Source: CAYJBH01 sp964368815 (GTDB taxonomy: Bacteria > Bacillota > Clostridia > Oscillospirales > Ruminococcaceae). Taken from it: 8,621 nucleotides of DNA. The stretch lies in contig CAYJDA010000056.1 of assembly GCA_964368815.1 (NCBI GenBank), positions 1 to 8,621 of the forward strand, written 5' to 3'. Position numbers and translations under genes: made by a program. Within the stretch, counting starts at the first letter, position 1. The number at the start of each line of letters is the position of its first letter. Below the pieces are notes generated by a model that ran no database searches, was not told where the DNA came from, and saw nothing but the letters and a program-made list of their open reading frames with translations. Below are positions 1 to 6,421 of the stretch, in pieces.

Positions 1-329
1 GACCATAAAATAATAATTGGGAAATACACAAGGTAAAATGCCTGTCTTAAAATAAATGCATCGTTAAACCATAAATCAGTTAAACCGAAAAACTCATAAA
101 CATTGGCAAAAGATAATACAACTGCAAATAAGCCATAGAGAATAAAAAGAATTATGTATTTATCTGCGTTATTTACAGCAATTTTAAACTTTAAAATTAT
201 TAAAATAAATATATATTCTATAATAGTATATGCTAAACCCCAGTAATGCAAATCGATCGATAAAAATTCTCTTCGGATAAGCCCAATATTTGCAGCAACT
301 GCTAATTGTTCCAGTAAAATAAATAACAT
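1..329 (-). CDS. Multi-pass membrane protein, N-terminal part (polysaccharide polymerase/ligase-like candidate)
   Basis: The minus strand is open from an ATG at 329-327 to the window edge, giving 109 codons of the N-terminus. The protein begins MLFILLEQLA and is strongly hydrophobic. About three membrane segments are visible (near residues 28-46, 56-72 and 88-108), joined by short polar loops such as KFKIAVNNADKY. A GGAAG Shine-Dalgarno lies 11 nt upstream. In-frame TAA at 359-357, just before the ATG, rules out a much longer N-terminus. The gene starts 23 bp after the stop of the Wzz-like gene on the same strand, so it is probably the third gene of that operon. An integral membrane protein here would fit a Wzy-type polymerase, an O-antigen ligase or a flippase, but no diagnostic motif lies in the visible part. 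The family is inferred from context only. Confidence 0.7.
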   Translation of the reverse strand, partial: MLFILLEQLAVAANIGLIRREFLSIDLHYWGLAYTIIEYIFILIILKFKIAVNNADKYIILFILYGLFAVVLSFANVYEFFGLTDLWFNDAFILRQAFYLVYFPIIILW

Positions 330-352
330 ATTATTTTTTTCTTCCGCAATTT

Positions 353-994
353 TTATTTAAATTTAAAAACACCTTGCTCTTTAAATGATAATAAAGTAAA
401 AAGCAGAATCCCTATGGTTAATCCTACAAATGCACCAAAGAATACTATTTCTTTCATTTCGTTTGGATTATTTACTTGCGATGGAATAAACGATTCATCA
501 ACTATAGCTATAGTAAAATCAGTTGCAAAATCAGTTGAATTGCGAAATCCTTTATTTAGCACCTCCAGAACGATATCGTTTAACTTTTTAACCTCCTCCG
601 GATTAGTTCCGATGGTGGTTAACTCGAAAAAGCTTGAATCATCTATACCCCTTAAGCTGTAACTACTCTTAGCAACGGCCATTTCCAAGCCCTGTTTATT
701 AACCTCTTCAGCTACTAAACCATGCAACTCGTTAGTGTTACTATAATACACAATATTTTCTTGGAAGAGTGCATAGGTTGTCATTGTGTCAAAATTCTCA
801 TCACCTTCAGACACTAAATTGGCTGCAAAAGCTGTTGTTGTAGAATAGGTGTCCACAACACTATTGTTTGCATAAACAAAATATATTACTAAAAACAAAA
901 TGGTTATCACTATGATTTTCCAGCTATTTTTAAGTAAAAACTTTAATGTTTGCAGTATATTTATCACTGCTGTCTCATTGTGGTTATTCTCCAT
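353..994 (-). CDS. Wzz/YveK-family polysaccharide chain-length determinant (polysaccharide co-polymerase)
   Basis: This 213-residue protein has the classic Wzz layout. A short cytoplasmic N-terminus is followed by a first membrane helix (about residues 26-43), an extracellular domain of about 140 residues, and a second helix (about 182-203) with a short basic tail ending FKFK. The segment before helix two carries prolines (IPSQVNNPN, 169-178), as expected for the family. The stretch FELTTIGTNPEEVKKLNDIV (123-142) matches the conserved 'time- or strand-like segment plus P..A' region of Wzz domains. No kinase domain is fused, as in Gram-positive systems where a separate tyrosine kinase docks on the membrane protein; no kinase gene is visible here. 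Family role: setting the length of the polymer made by a Wzy polymerase. An AAAGGAG Shine-Dalgarno (1010-1004) lies 9 nt before the ATG. The gene begins 20 bp after the glycosyltransferase stop, so the two are probably cotranscribed. Confidence 0.88.
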   Translation of the reverse strand: MENNHNETAVINILQTLKFLLKNSWKIIVITILFLVIYFVYANNSVVDTYSTTTAFAANLVSEGDENFDTMTTYALFQENIVYYSNTNELHGLVAEEVNKQGLEMAVAKSSYSLRGIDDSSFFELTTIGTNPEEVKKLNDIVLEVLNKGFRNSTDFATDFTIAIVDESFIPSQVNNPNEMKEIVFFGAFVGLTIGILLFTLLSFKEQGVFKFK

Positions 995-1014
995 AACTCT
1001 ACACTCCTTTTATG

Positions 1015-2157
1015 TCACACTGTATCATAAATCATTTTTAATTCCAATAAGTTTTTTTCTTCGTAATAATCTTTAACGCTTTCCTTTGCATTTTTGCTGT
1101 AAAGCTCTCTATTTTTAATAGCTTTTAAAACTGATTTTTCTAATGAGCTTTCAATTCCGATTGTGAAATGAACCCCCGTAATTTCATTTTTATTTATAAT
1201 AGCGCCATTTCCAATATCAGAACTTATTACCGGAACCCCAATAGAAAATGCTTCGATTATCGTTAGGCCAAATGTTTCATACAATTTACTGGAAAAAATC
1301 ATTGCACAGCCGGAGGCTAAATCTTTTTGAAATTCATTTTTAGGGCAAAAGCCAAAATAATTTATGTTTTCATTTTCATAAGAATATGCTTTCACCTTTT
1401 CTTCTAGTGGTCCTGAGCCGTAAATATTAAACCGGTATTCTTTATGTTTTTTAAAAAATTCTAATAAAAAGTCTACCCCTTTATATTCGTCTAATCTACC
1501 TACAAATATAAACTTGTTTTTTTGAACCTCGATATCCTCGGGGATTTTCACCTTTTCTACCGAATTGGGTTTTACAAATATTTTTCCGGTTATTTTTAAG
1601 TTTTGGGTTACTTTATCTCTATTGAAATCGGTTAAAAAAATGTAGTTAAGTTTTTTATATGTACCAATAAACTTGTGAATTTTTTGCATAGCAACAACTA
1701 TGGCGGTTTGGATTTTAGAATTTCTGTAGCAGGCATTTTTTACGGCATTATTTTTCCCGTTTAAGCAATCCTCACAAATCTTCCCGTCACGATATAATAA
1801 TCCATTTGCACAGATAAATCTAAAGTTGTGTATTGTTTGAACAACAGGTATTTTTGCGCTCCAAGCAGCATAATATACGCTGGGCGATATTAAAGGAAAA
1901 GTGTTATGGCAGTGCACTAAATCTATCTTTTCCTTTTTAATGATTTTTTTAATATTGGTATATGTTGAAATCGAAAAGATGCTGGTTATAGGTAACAACA
2001 ATAACTTCAGTTTATTTTTTTTTAAATCGTTGTTTGTTTTTGTATATTCAAAAACCTTGTAGCCTGCGTTTTTAAGCATGTTTTTCTCATTTTCAAAAAC
2101 AGTATGCTCACCACCGCCAATTTGATAGTAGTTATGAACTAAAAGTACCCTTTTGAT
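1015..2157 (-). CDS. Family 4 (GT-B) glycosyltransferase, probable ATC start
   Basis: The protein is a 380-residue GT-B glycosyltransferase with a Glycos_transf_1-type C-terminal half. Numbered from the ATC at 2157-2155, the N-terminus reads IKRVLLVHNYYQIGGGEHTV, which holds the first beta strand and the glycine-rich GGGE loop typical of the family. Next come HCHNTFPLISP (82-92), a four-cysteine cluster (C116, C128, C131, C143) seen in one GT4 subfamily, VGRLDEYKG (219-227; R221 and K226 bind the nucleotide-sugar phosphates in the family), YGSGP, and the EX7E pair E294/E302 in ETFGLTIIE. It would transfer a sugar to a lipid-linked repeat unit on the cytoplasmic face of the membrane; donor and acceptor cannot be read. 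The first ordinary start is the ATG at 2079-2077, giving 354 residues but losing the first strand and GGGE loop. A GGGGG Shine-Dalgarno (2171-2167) sits 9 nt before the ATC and the promoter ends at 2191, so the longer product is preferred. First gene of the minus-strand operon. Confidence 0.85.
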   Translation of the reverse strand: MKRVLLVHNYYQIGGGEHTVFENEKNMLKNAGYKVFEYTKTNNDLKKNKLKLLLLPITSIFSISTYTNIKKIIKKEKIDLVHCHNTFPLISPSVYYAAWSAKIPVVQTIHNFRFICANGLLYRDGKICEDCLNGKNNAVKNACYRNSKIQTAIVVAMQKIHKFIGTYKKLNYIFLTDFNRDKVTQNLKITGKIFVKPNSVEKVKIPEDIEVQKNKFIFVGRLDEYKGVDFLLEFFKKHKEYRFNIYGSGPLEEKVKAYSYENENINYFGFCPKNEFQKDLASGCAMIFSSKLYETFGLTIIEAFSIGVPVISSDIGNGAIINKNEITGVHFTIGIESSLEKSVLKAIKNRELYSKNAKESVKDYYEEKNLLELKMIYDTV

Positions 2158-2172
2158 TTCACCTATCCCCCT
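2155..2172 (-). promoter_or_regulatory. Ribosome binding site and non-canonical ATC start of the family 4 glycosyltransferase
   Basis: Reading the minus strand, AGGGGG (2172-2167) is followed by 9 nt and then ATC AAA AGG GTA CTT. The frame opens only at a TAA at 2196-2194, and between that stop and codon 27 there is no ATG, GTG or TTG. ATA at 2166-2164 is the only other near-cognate candidate close to the Shine-Dalgarno, but it would lie directly next to it. The position, spacing and protein homology all point to ATC where relatives would be expected to have ATG. Confidence 0.5.
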
Positions 2173-2190
2173 ATATCTATTAATTAAATA

Positions 2191-2219
2191 ATTTTACCAT
2201 ATATCTCCAGAAATGTCCA
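2191..2219 (-). promoter_or_regulatory. Predicted sigma-A promoter for the minus-strand glycosyltransferase operon
   Basis: On the minus strand TGGACA (2219-2214, five of six matches to TTGACA) is separated by 17 nt from TAAAAT (2196-2191). A TGG immediately before the -10 gives an extended -10 element. Transcription would start near 2184, leaving a leader of about 27 nt to the proposed ATC start. Prediction from sequence only. Confidence 0.6.
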
Positions 2220-2265
2220 CTTTATTTTACAATTCATCATGTAGCTTTGTTAAAAACAATATATG

Positions 2266-2294
2266 TAGACTTTCCACCATCTGTATGATATAAT
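2266..2294 (+). promoter_or_regulatory. Predicted sigma-A promoter for the WecG/TagA gene
   Basis: TAGACT (2266-2271) lies 17 nt before a perfect TATAAT (2289-2294), which is preceded by TGA, forming a full extended -10 element. The start point would be near 2301, giving a leader of about 69 nt before the ATG at 2370. It is divergent from, and similar in sequence to, the promoter at 2191-2219. Confidence 0.65.
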
Positions 2295-2356
2295 TCTTAT
2301 GCATAATAGGGCTAAGACAGTATTATTGAAAAGTTTGAGCGAGGATAAAGAATTTA

Positions 2357-2383
2357 ATGGATATTTGTAATGAAAAGAGTTAA
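2357..2383 (+). other. Possible 8-codon upstream ORF overlapping the WecG/TagA start
   Basis: GAGGA (2341-2345), the best Shine-Dalgarno in the leader, is 11 nt upstream of an ATG at 2357 that encodes MDICNEKS and stops at 2383, overlapping the downstream start codon at 2370. The WecG/TagA ATG itself has only a weak TGGA (2358-2361) in front of it. The arrangement could lower or couple translation of the transferase. It could equally be chance, as the peptide is very short. Confidence 0.2.
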
Positions 2384-3098
2384 TATAATAGGTGTTCCAA
2401 CGTCAATTACTAAAACGAATGATGCTATAGACTATATAACTAATAATTTAGAAAAGGCAAAAGAGAGTTACATCTGTGTTTCTAACGTGCATACAACCGT
2501 AATGGCTAAAGAAGACAGCAGTTTTAACAAAATATTGGCAGATAGTTTTTTAACCTTACCCGATGGCAAACCTCTTTCAATAGTGGCTAAATTAAAGGGC
2601 TGCAAAGACATAGGTCAGGTTAGAGGAGTTGATTTAATGGAAACTCTTTTTAGCGATAACGACCTATACAAACATTATTTTTACGGAAACACAAAAGAAA
2701 ATTTAGAACTTCTTATTAAAAACTTAAAGGTAAACTATCCAAAATTAAAGATAGCCGGCTACCGGGAGTCTGTTTTTCGCGAGCTAAGTGACGATGAATT
2801 TAATAACTTAGTAACAGAAATAAAAGGAACCGGTGCAGATTTTTTATGGATCGGCTTAGGTGCACCAAAGCAGGAATGTTTTGCATACAAAATAAAAGGA
2901 AAAACAGGTGCACTCGCCATTGGAGTTGGTGGTGCTTTCAACGTACTTGCCGGCGTGGTACCTGATGCTCCTAAAATTTTTAGGATGTTATCTTTAGAGT
3001 GGTTATTTAGGTTAATTATGGAACCTAAGCGTTTATTTAAAAGATATTTTACAACTAATTTAAAATTTATATATTATGTTTTAAGCAACAAAACATAA
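2370..3098 (+). CDS. WecG/TagA/CpsF-family glycosyltransferase (GT26)
   Basis: At 242 residues this has the family's usual length. The N-terminus MKRVNIIGVPTSIT is typical. LPDGKPLS (63-70) contains the conserved PDG aspartate D65, which corresponds to the proposed catalytic base in characterised TagA. FYGN (104-107), IGLGAPKQE (161-169) and GVGGAFNVLAGVVPDAP (185-201) are family blocks. The basic amphipathic tail EWLFRLIMEPKRLFKRYF (210-227) matches the appendage that brings these enzymes to the membrane and contributes arginines to the active site. Known members add N-acetylmannosamine, N-acetylmannosaminuronate or glucose to a polyprenyl-diphosphate-linked sugar as the second step of glycan assembly; which sugar is used here cannot be told. 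That role fits the initiating transferase encoded at 6422-7849. The start is supported by homology, although its Shine-Dalgarno is weak. No clear terminator follows before the next promoter. Confidence 0.92.
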   Translation: MKRVNIIGVPTSITKTNDAIDYITNNLEKAKESYICVSNVHTTVMAKEDSSFNKILADSFLTLPDGKPLSIVAKLKGCKDIGQVRGVDLMETLFSDNDLYKHYFYGNTKENLELLIKNLKVNYPKLKIAGYRESVFRELSDDEFNNLVTEIKGTGADFLWIGLGAPKQECFAYKIKGKTGALAIGVGGAFNVLAGVVPDAPKIFRMLSLEWLFRLIMEPKRLFKRYFTTNLKFIYYVLSNKT

Positions 3099-3163
3099 GT
3101 TTAATTATAATGCAGATATGCCCCGAACAATGAAATGATCATGAGCTAAAGGATTATACTCGA

Positions 3164-3192
3164 TTGACAAAAAGAGTGTTGTAATGTATACT
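3164..3192 (+). promoter_or_regulatory. Near-consensus sigma-A promoter for the polymerase/ligase operon
   Basis: A perfect TTGACA (3164-3169) is followed by 17 nt and TATACT (3187-3192). Transcription would begin near 3199, leaving an unusually long leader of about 134 nt before the ATG at 3333. The promoter means the three downstream genes need not depend on readthrough from the WecG/TagA gene. No recognised riboswitch was seen in the leader. It contains a 10-bp palindrome (ATTTGCAAAT, 3259-3268). Confidence 0.72.
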
Positions 3193-3332
3193 CATTATAG
3201 ATTATTGTTATTGTGTTACAGCATATTTACCCTTGTAGTTTACCAAGATAAGATTTATATTTGCAAATAAAAAAGCGAGAAAAATGATCCTGTTTAGAAT
3301 GTGATCTGCACACTTATATTTAGGAGCTTTTA

Positions 3333-4922
3333 ATGAAAATAAAAAACAATATTATTGCAGAAAAGTTAATAAATTGGCGATTTATTTGTATATTTGTTTT
3401 TTTTATATATTTTCAAAATAAATTACTTTACTTTACGTCATATTGGCACTCAAATTTTTTAACCCTTAATTTTTTTAACTATTTATATGCAGTGGTCTTC
3501 TTTTTTTTGCTTGTTGAGGAACACAAAAGAATAGAAAAAACTAAAGAATTTGTAATGGTTGTTTTTTTCACGGTGTGGGCATTATTTGTTGCCTCACTTG
3601 AAAATATTTCCAGCGTGCCGATATGGCTTAATTTCGTGTTCCTGAGCGTTATTGCATTTAGCATACCATTTATTTTAACAGATAACGGTAAAAAAACCTT
3701 GTCTGCCCTTATATTTATTCCGTCAATATTATTGTATTTTGTACTTGCTGTTTTCGGATTATATTCTTTTTTTATTAACACCTCGTTAGCGCCACTTACA
3801 GAATCTCTTCCTGCAATTAATCTCGAAACTTTTGTTGAGGACGGGCTTTACATTAGATTATCAGTTATTCGACATGCTAATCAAACCGGCGCTGTTTATT
3901 CTGTAATATTTTTAGCCTCGTTGTTTTTATTTGTATACCTAAAAAGTAAAGTTGCTAAAATATTTATCGGACTTATAATGATTGTCTATTACTGCATTAT
4001 TGCGCTCTCTCAAAGCAGAACTTCACACATAGCTTTTTCATTTGTTATCGCCTTAATAGTAGCCTGTTATGTTACCCATAAAATAAGAAACGACCGTATA
4101 ATAACAAGATTTATCGTCTTTGTATTTTCCGGAATAATTGTAACCTCAATTGTTTTTGTGTCTTTTTCTAATACATTAAATGTCTTAAATGATGTGCGAA
4201 TCAGTTTATCCGACAGAGATTTTTCCTCCTATCCGTTTATTGCGACATCAAAAGAAGAAGTCGATGAGCCTCTTCTAAACACCGACATAGCTACCCAAGA
4301 AACAAATACCGCAACAGTTACCGAAACACCCGAGGTTAATACCGATTTATCGAACTCCTTCGCCGCTGAGAGTTTCGAAGTTGGCAGAAGTTACGCGGGC
4401 TTCTTTTCATTTAGCGGACGAACTGAAATTTGGGCAAATTGTTTAAAAATATTTGATGAACACCCTTCTGCCTGGTTGCATGGCTACAGTGTGGTTACGG
4501 CTAATATCATGCAGGAGGTAATAAATTTAACCGGAAAGTTTTATGACCACCCGCACAGCACATATCTCTATGTTCTTATTGCAACCGGAATAATAGGCTT
4601 TGCAATTTTTATAATGTTTATCGTATGCATTCTGTTTAGAATACTTGATTTTTTAATAAGGGGCAACGCATTAAACAACCATGTTGTTTTTTACGCTGCA
4701 ATCGTTATCTTTATTATGCTTACCGAAACAATGGAGCCTTTCCTAACTCAGTTTTACGACAGCATTTTACCTGTCACATTTATGTATTCTTGCGGAATGA
4801 TTTGCGCATGTACTAAAGAACATTCAATCATAAAAACACTAAAATACTGTCTCGATTTATTGAAAACGCGCATAAGAGCCGGTTTTATTAATAAAGATTT
4901 CGTTTTAAGGAAGAATAAATAA
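3333..4922 (+). CDS. Wzy/O-antigen-ligase-like polysaccharide polymerase or ligase, motif-intact copy
   Basis: This 529-residue membrane protein has about 12 membrane segments and one large outer loop (about 281-405), the architecture of the Wzy_C/O-antigen-ligase superfamily. Such proteins transfer or polymerise undecaprenyl-diphosphate-linked glycans outside the membrane. The charged residues expected of the family are present: R180 and N183 in RHANQTG, R229 in ALSQSRTSH, R363 in SGRTEIW within the big loop, and H406/H408 in DHPHSTYLY, followed by the usual LxxxGxxG helix (ATGIIGF). Residues 304-346 are a Thr/Glu-rich, low-complexity insertion in the outer loop. AGGAG (3322-3326) lies 6 nt before the ATG, and the gene has its own promoter. 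Its stop overlaps the next start by one base. Polymerase and ligase cannot be separated by sequence alone. The next gene is a paralogue that has lost these residues. Confidence 0.85.
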   Translation: MKIKNNIIAEKLINWRFICIFVFFIYFQNKLLYFTSYWHSNFLTLNFFNYLYAVVFFFLLVEEHKRIEKTKEFVMVVFFTVWALFVASLENISSVPIWLNFVFLSVIAFSIPFILTDNGKKTLSALIFIPSILLYFVLAVFGLYSFFINTSLAPLTESLPAINLETFVEDGLYIRLSVIRHANQTGAVYSVIFLASLFLFVYLKSKVAKIFIGLIMIVYYCIIALSQSRTSHIAFSFVIALIVACYVTHKIRNDRIITRFIVFVFSGIIVTSIVFVSFSNTLNVLNDVRISLSDRDFSSYPFIATSKEEVDEPLLNTDIATQETNTATVTETPEVNTDLSNSFAAESFEVGRSYAGFFSFSGRTEIWANCLKIFDEHPSAWLHGYSVVTANIMQEVINLTGKFYDHPHSTYLYVLIATGIIGFAIFIMFIVCILFRILDFLIRGNALNNHVVFYAAIVIFIMLTETMEPFLTQFYDSILPVTFMYSCGMICACTKEHSIIKTLKYCLDLLKTRIRAGFINKDFVLRKNK

Positions 4923-6328
4923 TGAACTCAACGCAAAATACCAATAAACTATACAGCATTAAAACCTTGGTGTTTATTGCTTTATTTTTGTTTTTTAGTT
5001 CAACAGTTCTCTACTATGTTTTTCCTGACCATTCAATATTTTACTCCGCACATATACTCAACTATATTTATGCCGCTGTTGTAAGCTATATCTTATTATA
5101 TAAAATTAACATTATTATACATTCAAAAGAAATGATTATTATAATTTTATTTTTATTATGGACTGCATTTATAGGGCTTTATAACAGCTATCTTAATGTA
5201 CCTGCCGCTTTAAATATAACAATGGTAACCCTCGTCGCCTTTATTGTTCCTTTTTTATTAGAGCCGAAAGGGCGAAGTTTAATGACGGTTTCCCTCCTTG
5301 TTCCCACCATCTTATTATTTACTGTTTTTTCGCTTTTTGGAATATATGCTTTTTTAATTAGCTCTAACCTTGAGCCGATTACCAGATATATAGACCCAAT
5401 TGTATTGACCGGAGACTATTTTAAATTATCTGTTTTCGGCAATGCCGAGTCAACCGCCGTGATATATTCAACCTTATTTATTATTTCTCTATTTTTAGTG
5501 GTTTACTTTAAAAACATTTTTTTGCGTATTTTAATCGGGCTTGTTCTTTTTATTTTTTTTATTGTTATTGCACTGTCACAGAATATAGTAGCAACTATTA
5601 CTTTTGCAGTTTTAATGGGTTTAATATCAGCATTTTTTTATTATAGAAAAAAATATAGCGCAACTAATAAAAACAAACTTTCGATTTTTTTTGTTCTTAC
5701 CATTGTTATAGCCGCTTTTACTGCTATCGCCCTTGTGGGCATACTTAATATATTTAACGTTATTAGAATATCTCTATCAAGCTACGACCTATCTCATCTG
5801 CCTTATGTTGCACAGCAAACCGATATAAGCACTCCGGCTTCAGCATCAGGCAACCTATATATATGGAGTAACTCGTTAAAAATATTTATCGCCGACCCCA
5901 AGTCGCTACTTCTGGGCTACAGTTTAAACCTTGATCAGATTATACAGGAAATAAATAATATATCCGGTCAACTTTACTCTGATTTAAACAGCGGATATCT
6001 ATTTATCCTGCTAACACTTGGCGTTGTTGGGCTTTTGTTAGCATTAATATTTATAACATGTGTTCTGTTTAGAATTTTCGATGGTATAACTAACAAAAGC
6101 GGTATTGATAATAATTTAATAATATATAGTGCCACAGCAGTATATATCCTTATTACCGAGCTTACCTACACAAGCTTTTCACGGCTAGGTGAAAGCTTTT
6201 TACCGGTCTTATTTATTTATTGTTGCGGTATGATTTGTTCATTAAGTACAAATGATACATTGTTTGATAGGATAAAAGGGATGCCACTATTTAATAAAAT
6301 ACTAGGCAAGTTTAAGTTGCAGCTGTAA
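4922..6328 (+). CDS. Degenerate paralogue of the preceding Wzy/O-antigen-ligase-like protein
   Basis: This 468-residue multi-pass protein aligns along its length with the protein just upstream. In an ungapped core (residues 180-221 against 187-228 of the neighbour) 19 of 42 residues are identical, and RISLS, IALSQ, GYS, CxLFRI and the C-terminal CGMIC block are shared. The key positions are changed: R180 to G173, N183 to E176, SR 228-229 to NI 221-222, R363 to N311, and the HPH pair to D354 and N356. The Thr/Glu-rich loop insertion is also absent. The reading frame is intact, with no stops or frameshifts, so the gene is probably expressed. TAATG joins it to the upstream gene, with an AAGGAAG Shine-Dalgarno (4907-4913), implying translational coupling. 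Inference: a tandem duplication whose second copy is catalytically inactive and may act as a partner or regulator. Another, divergent activity is possible. Confidence 0.8.
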   Translation: MNSTQNTNKLYSIKTLVFIALFLFFSSTVLYYVFPDHSIFYSAHILNYIYAAVVSYILLYKINIIIHSKEMIIIILFLLWTAFIGLYNSYLNVPAALNITMVTLVAFIVPFLLEPKGRSLMTVSLLVPTILLFTVFSLFGIYAFLISSNLEPITRYIDPIVLTGDYFKLSVFGNAESTAVIYSTLFIISLFLVVYFKNIFLRILIGLVLFIFFIVIALSQNIVATITFAVLMGLISAFFYYRKKYSATNKNKLSIFFVLTIVIAAFTAIALVGILNIFNVIRISLSSYDLSHLPYVAQQTDISTPASASGNLYIWSNSLKIFIADPKSLLLGYSLNLDQIIQEINNISGQLYSDLNSGYLFILLTLGVVGLLLALIFITCVLFRIFDGITNKSGIDNNLIIYSATAVYILITELTYTSFSRLGESFLPVLFIYCCGMICSLSTNDTLFDRIKGMPLFNKILGKFKLQL

Positions 6329-6379
6329 GCTAATCAGCATTAGTCAGGTAGCTTGTTATTAATAAAAAGCAGTTAATCG

Positions 6380-6408
6380 ATTTACAAGGCAATATCTCTG
6401 TTGTAAAT
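6380..6408 (+). repeat. Inverted repeat directly upstream of the initiating-transferase ribosome binding site
   Basis: ATTTACAA (6380-6387) and TTGTAAAT (6401-6408) are perfect 8-bp complements separated by 13 nt, ending 3 nt before the AGGAGGT Shine-Dalgarno. In RNA this is an AU-rich stem, so only modestly stable. It could affect translation or processing between the membrane-protein pair and the transferase gene. No T-run follows, so it is not a terminator. Confidence 0.35.
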
Positions 6409-6421
6409 TTCAGGAGGTAGC

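Noticed and set aside
414..662. Plus-strand 82-codon reading frame
   Set aside because: It lies antisense inside the Wzz-like gene, has no domain or Shine-Dalgarno, and the minus-strand product is clearly the real one.
2299..2370. 23-codon plus-strand frame (MHNRAKTVLL...) whose stop overlaps the WecG/TagA start
   Set aside because: Its ATG lies at or upstream of the predicted transcription start and has no ribosome binding site; the overlap may be chance.
2759..2941. Minus-strand 60-codon reading frame
   Set aside because: Antisense to the conserved GLGAPKQE region of the WecG/TagA gene; no supporting signals.
3479..3781. Minus-strand 100-codon reading frame
   Set aside because: Antisense to the membrane segments of the polymerase-like gene; Lys/Asn/Thr-rich without recognisable structure or start signals.
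6327..6354. Possible terminator hairpin AAGCTA...TAGCTT after the second polymerase copy
   Set aside because: Only 6 bp with a 16-nt loop and no following T-run; too weak to call.
6381..6409. Promoter-like TTTACA-17-TAAATT upstream of the initiating transferase
   Set aside because: Its start point would fall inside the Shine-Dalgarno, leaving no usable leader; the match comes from the inverted repeat.
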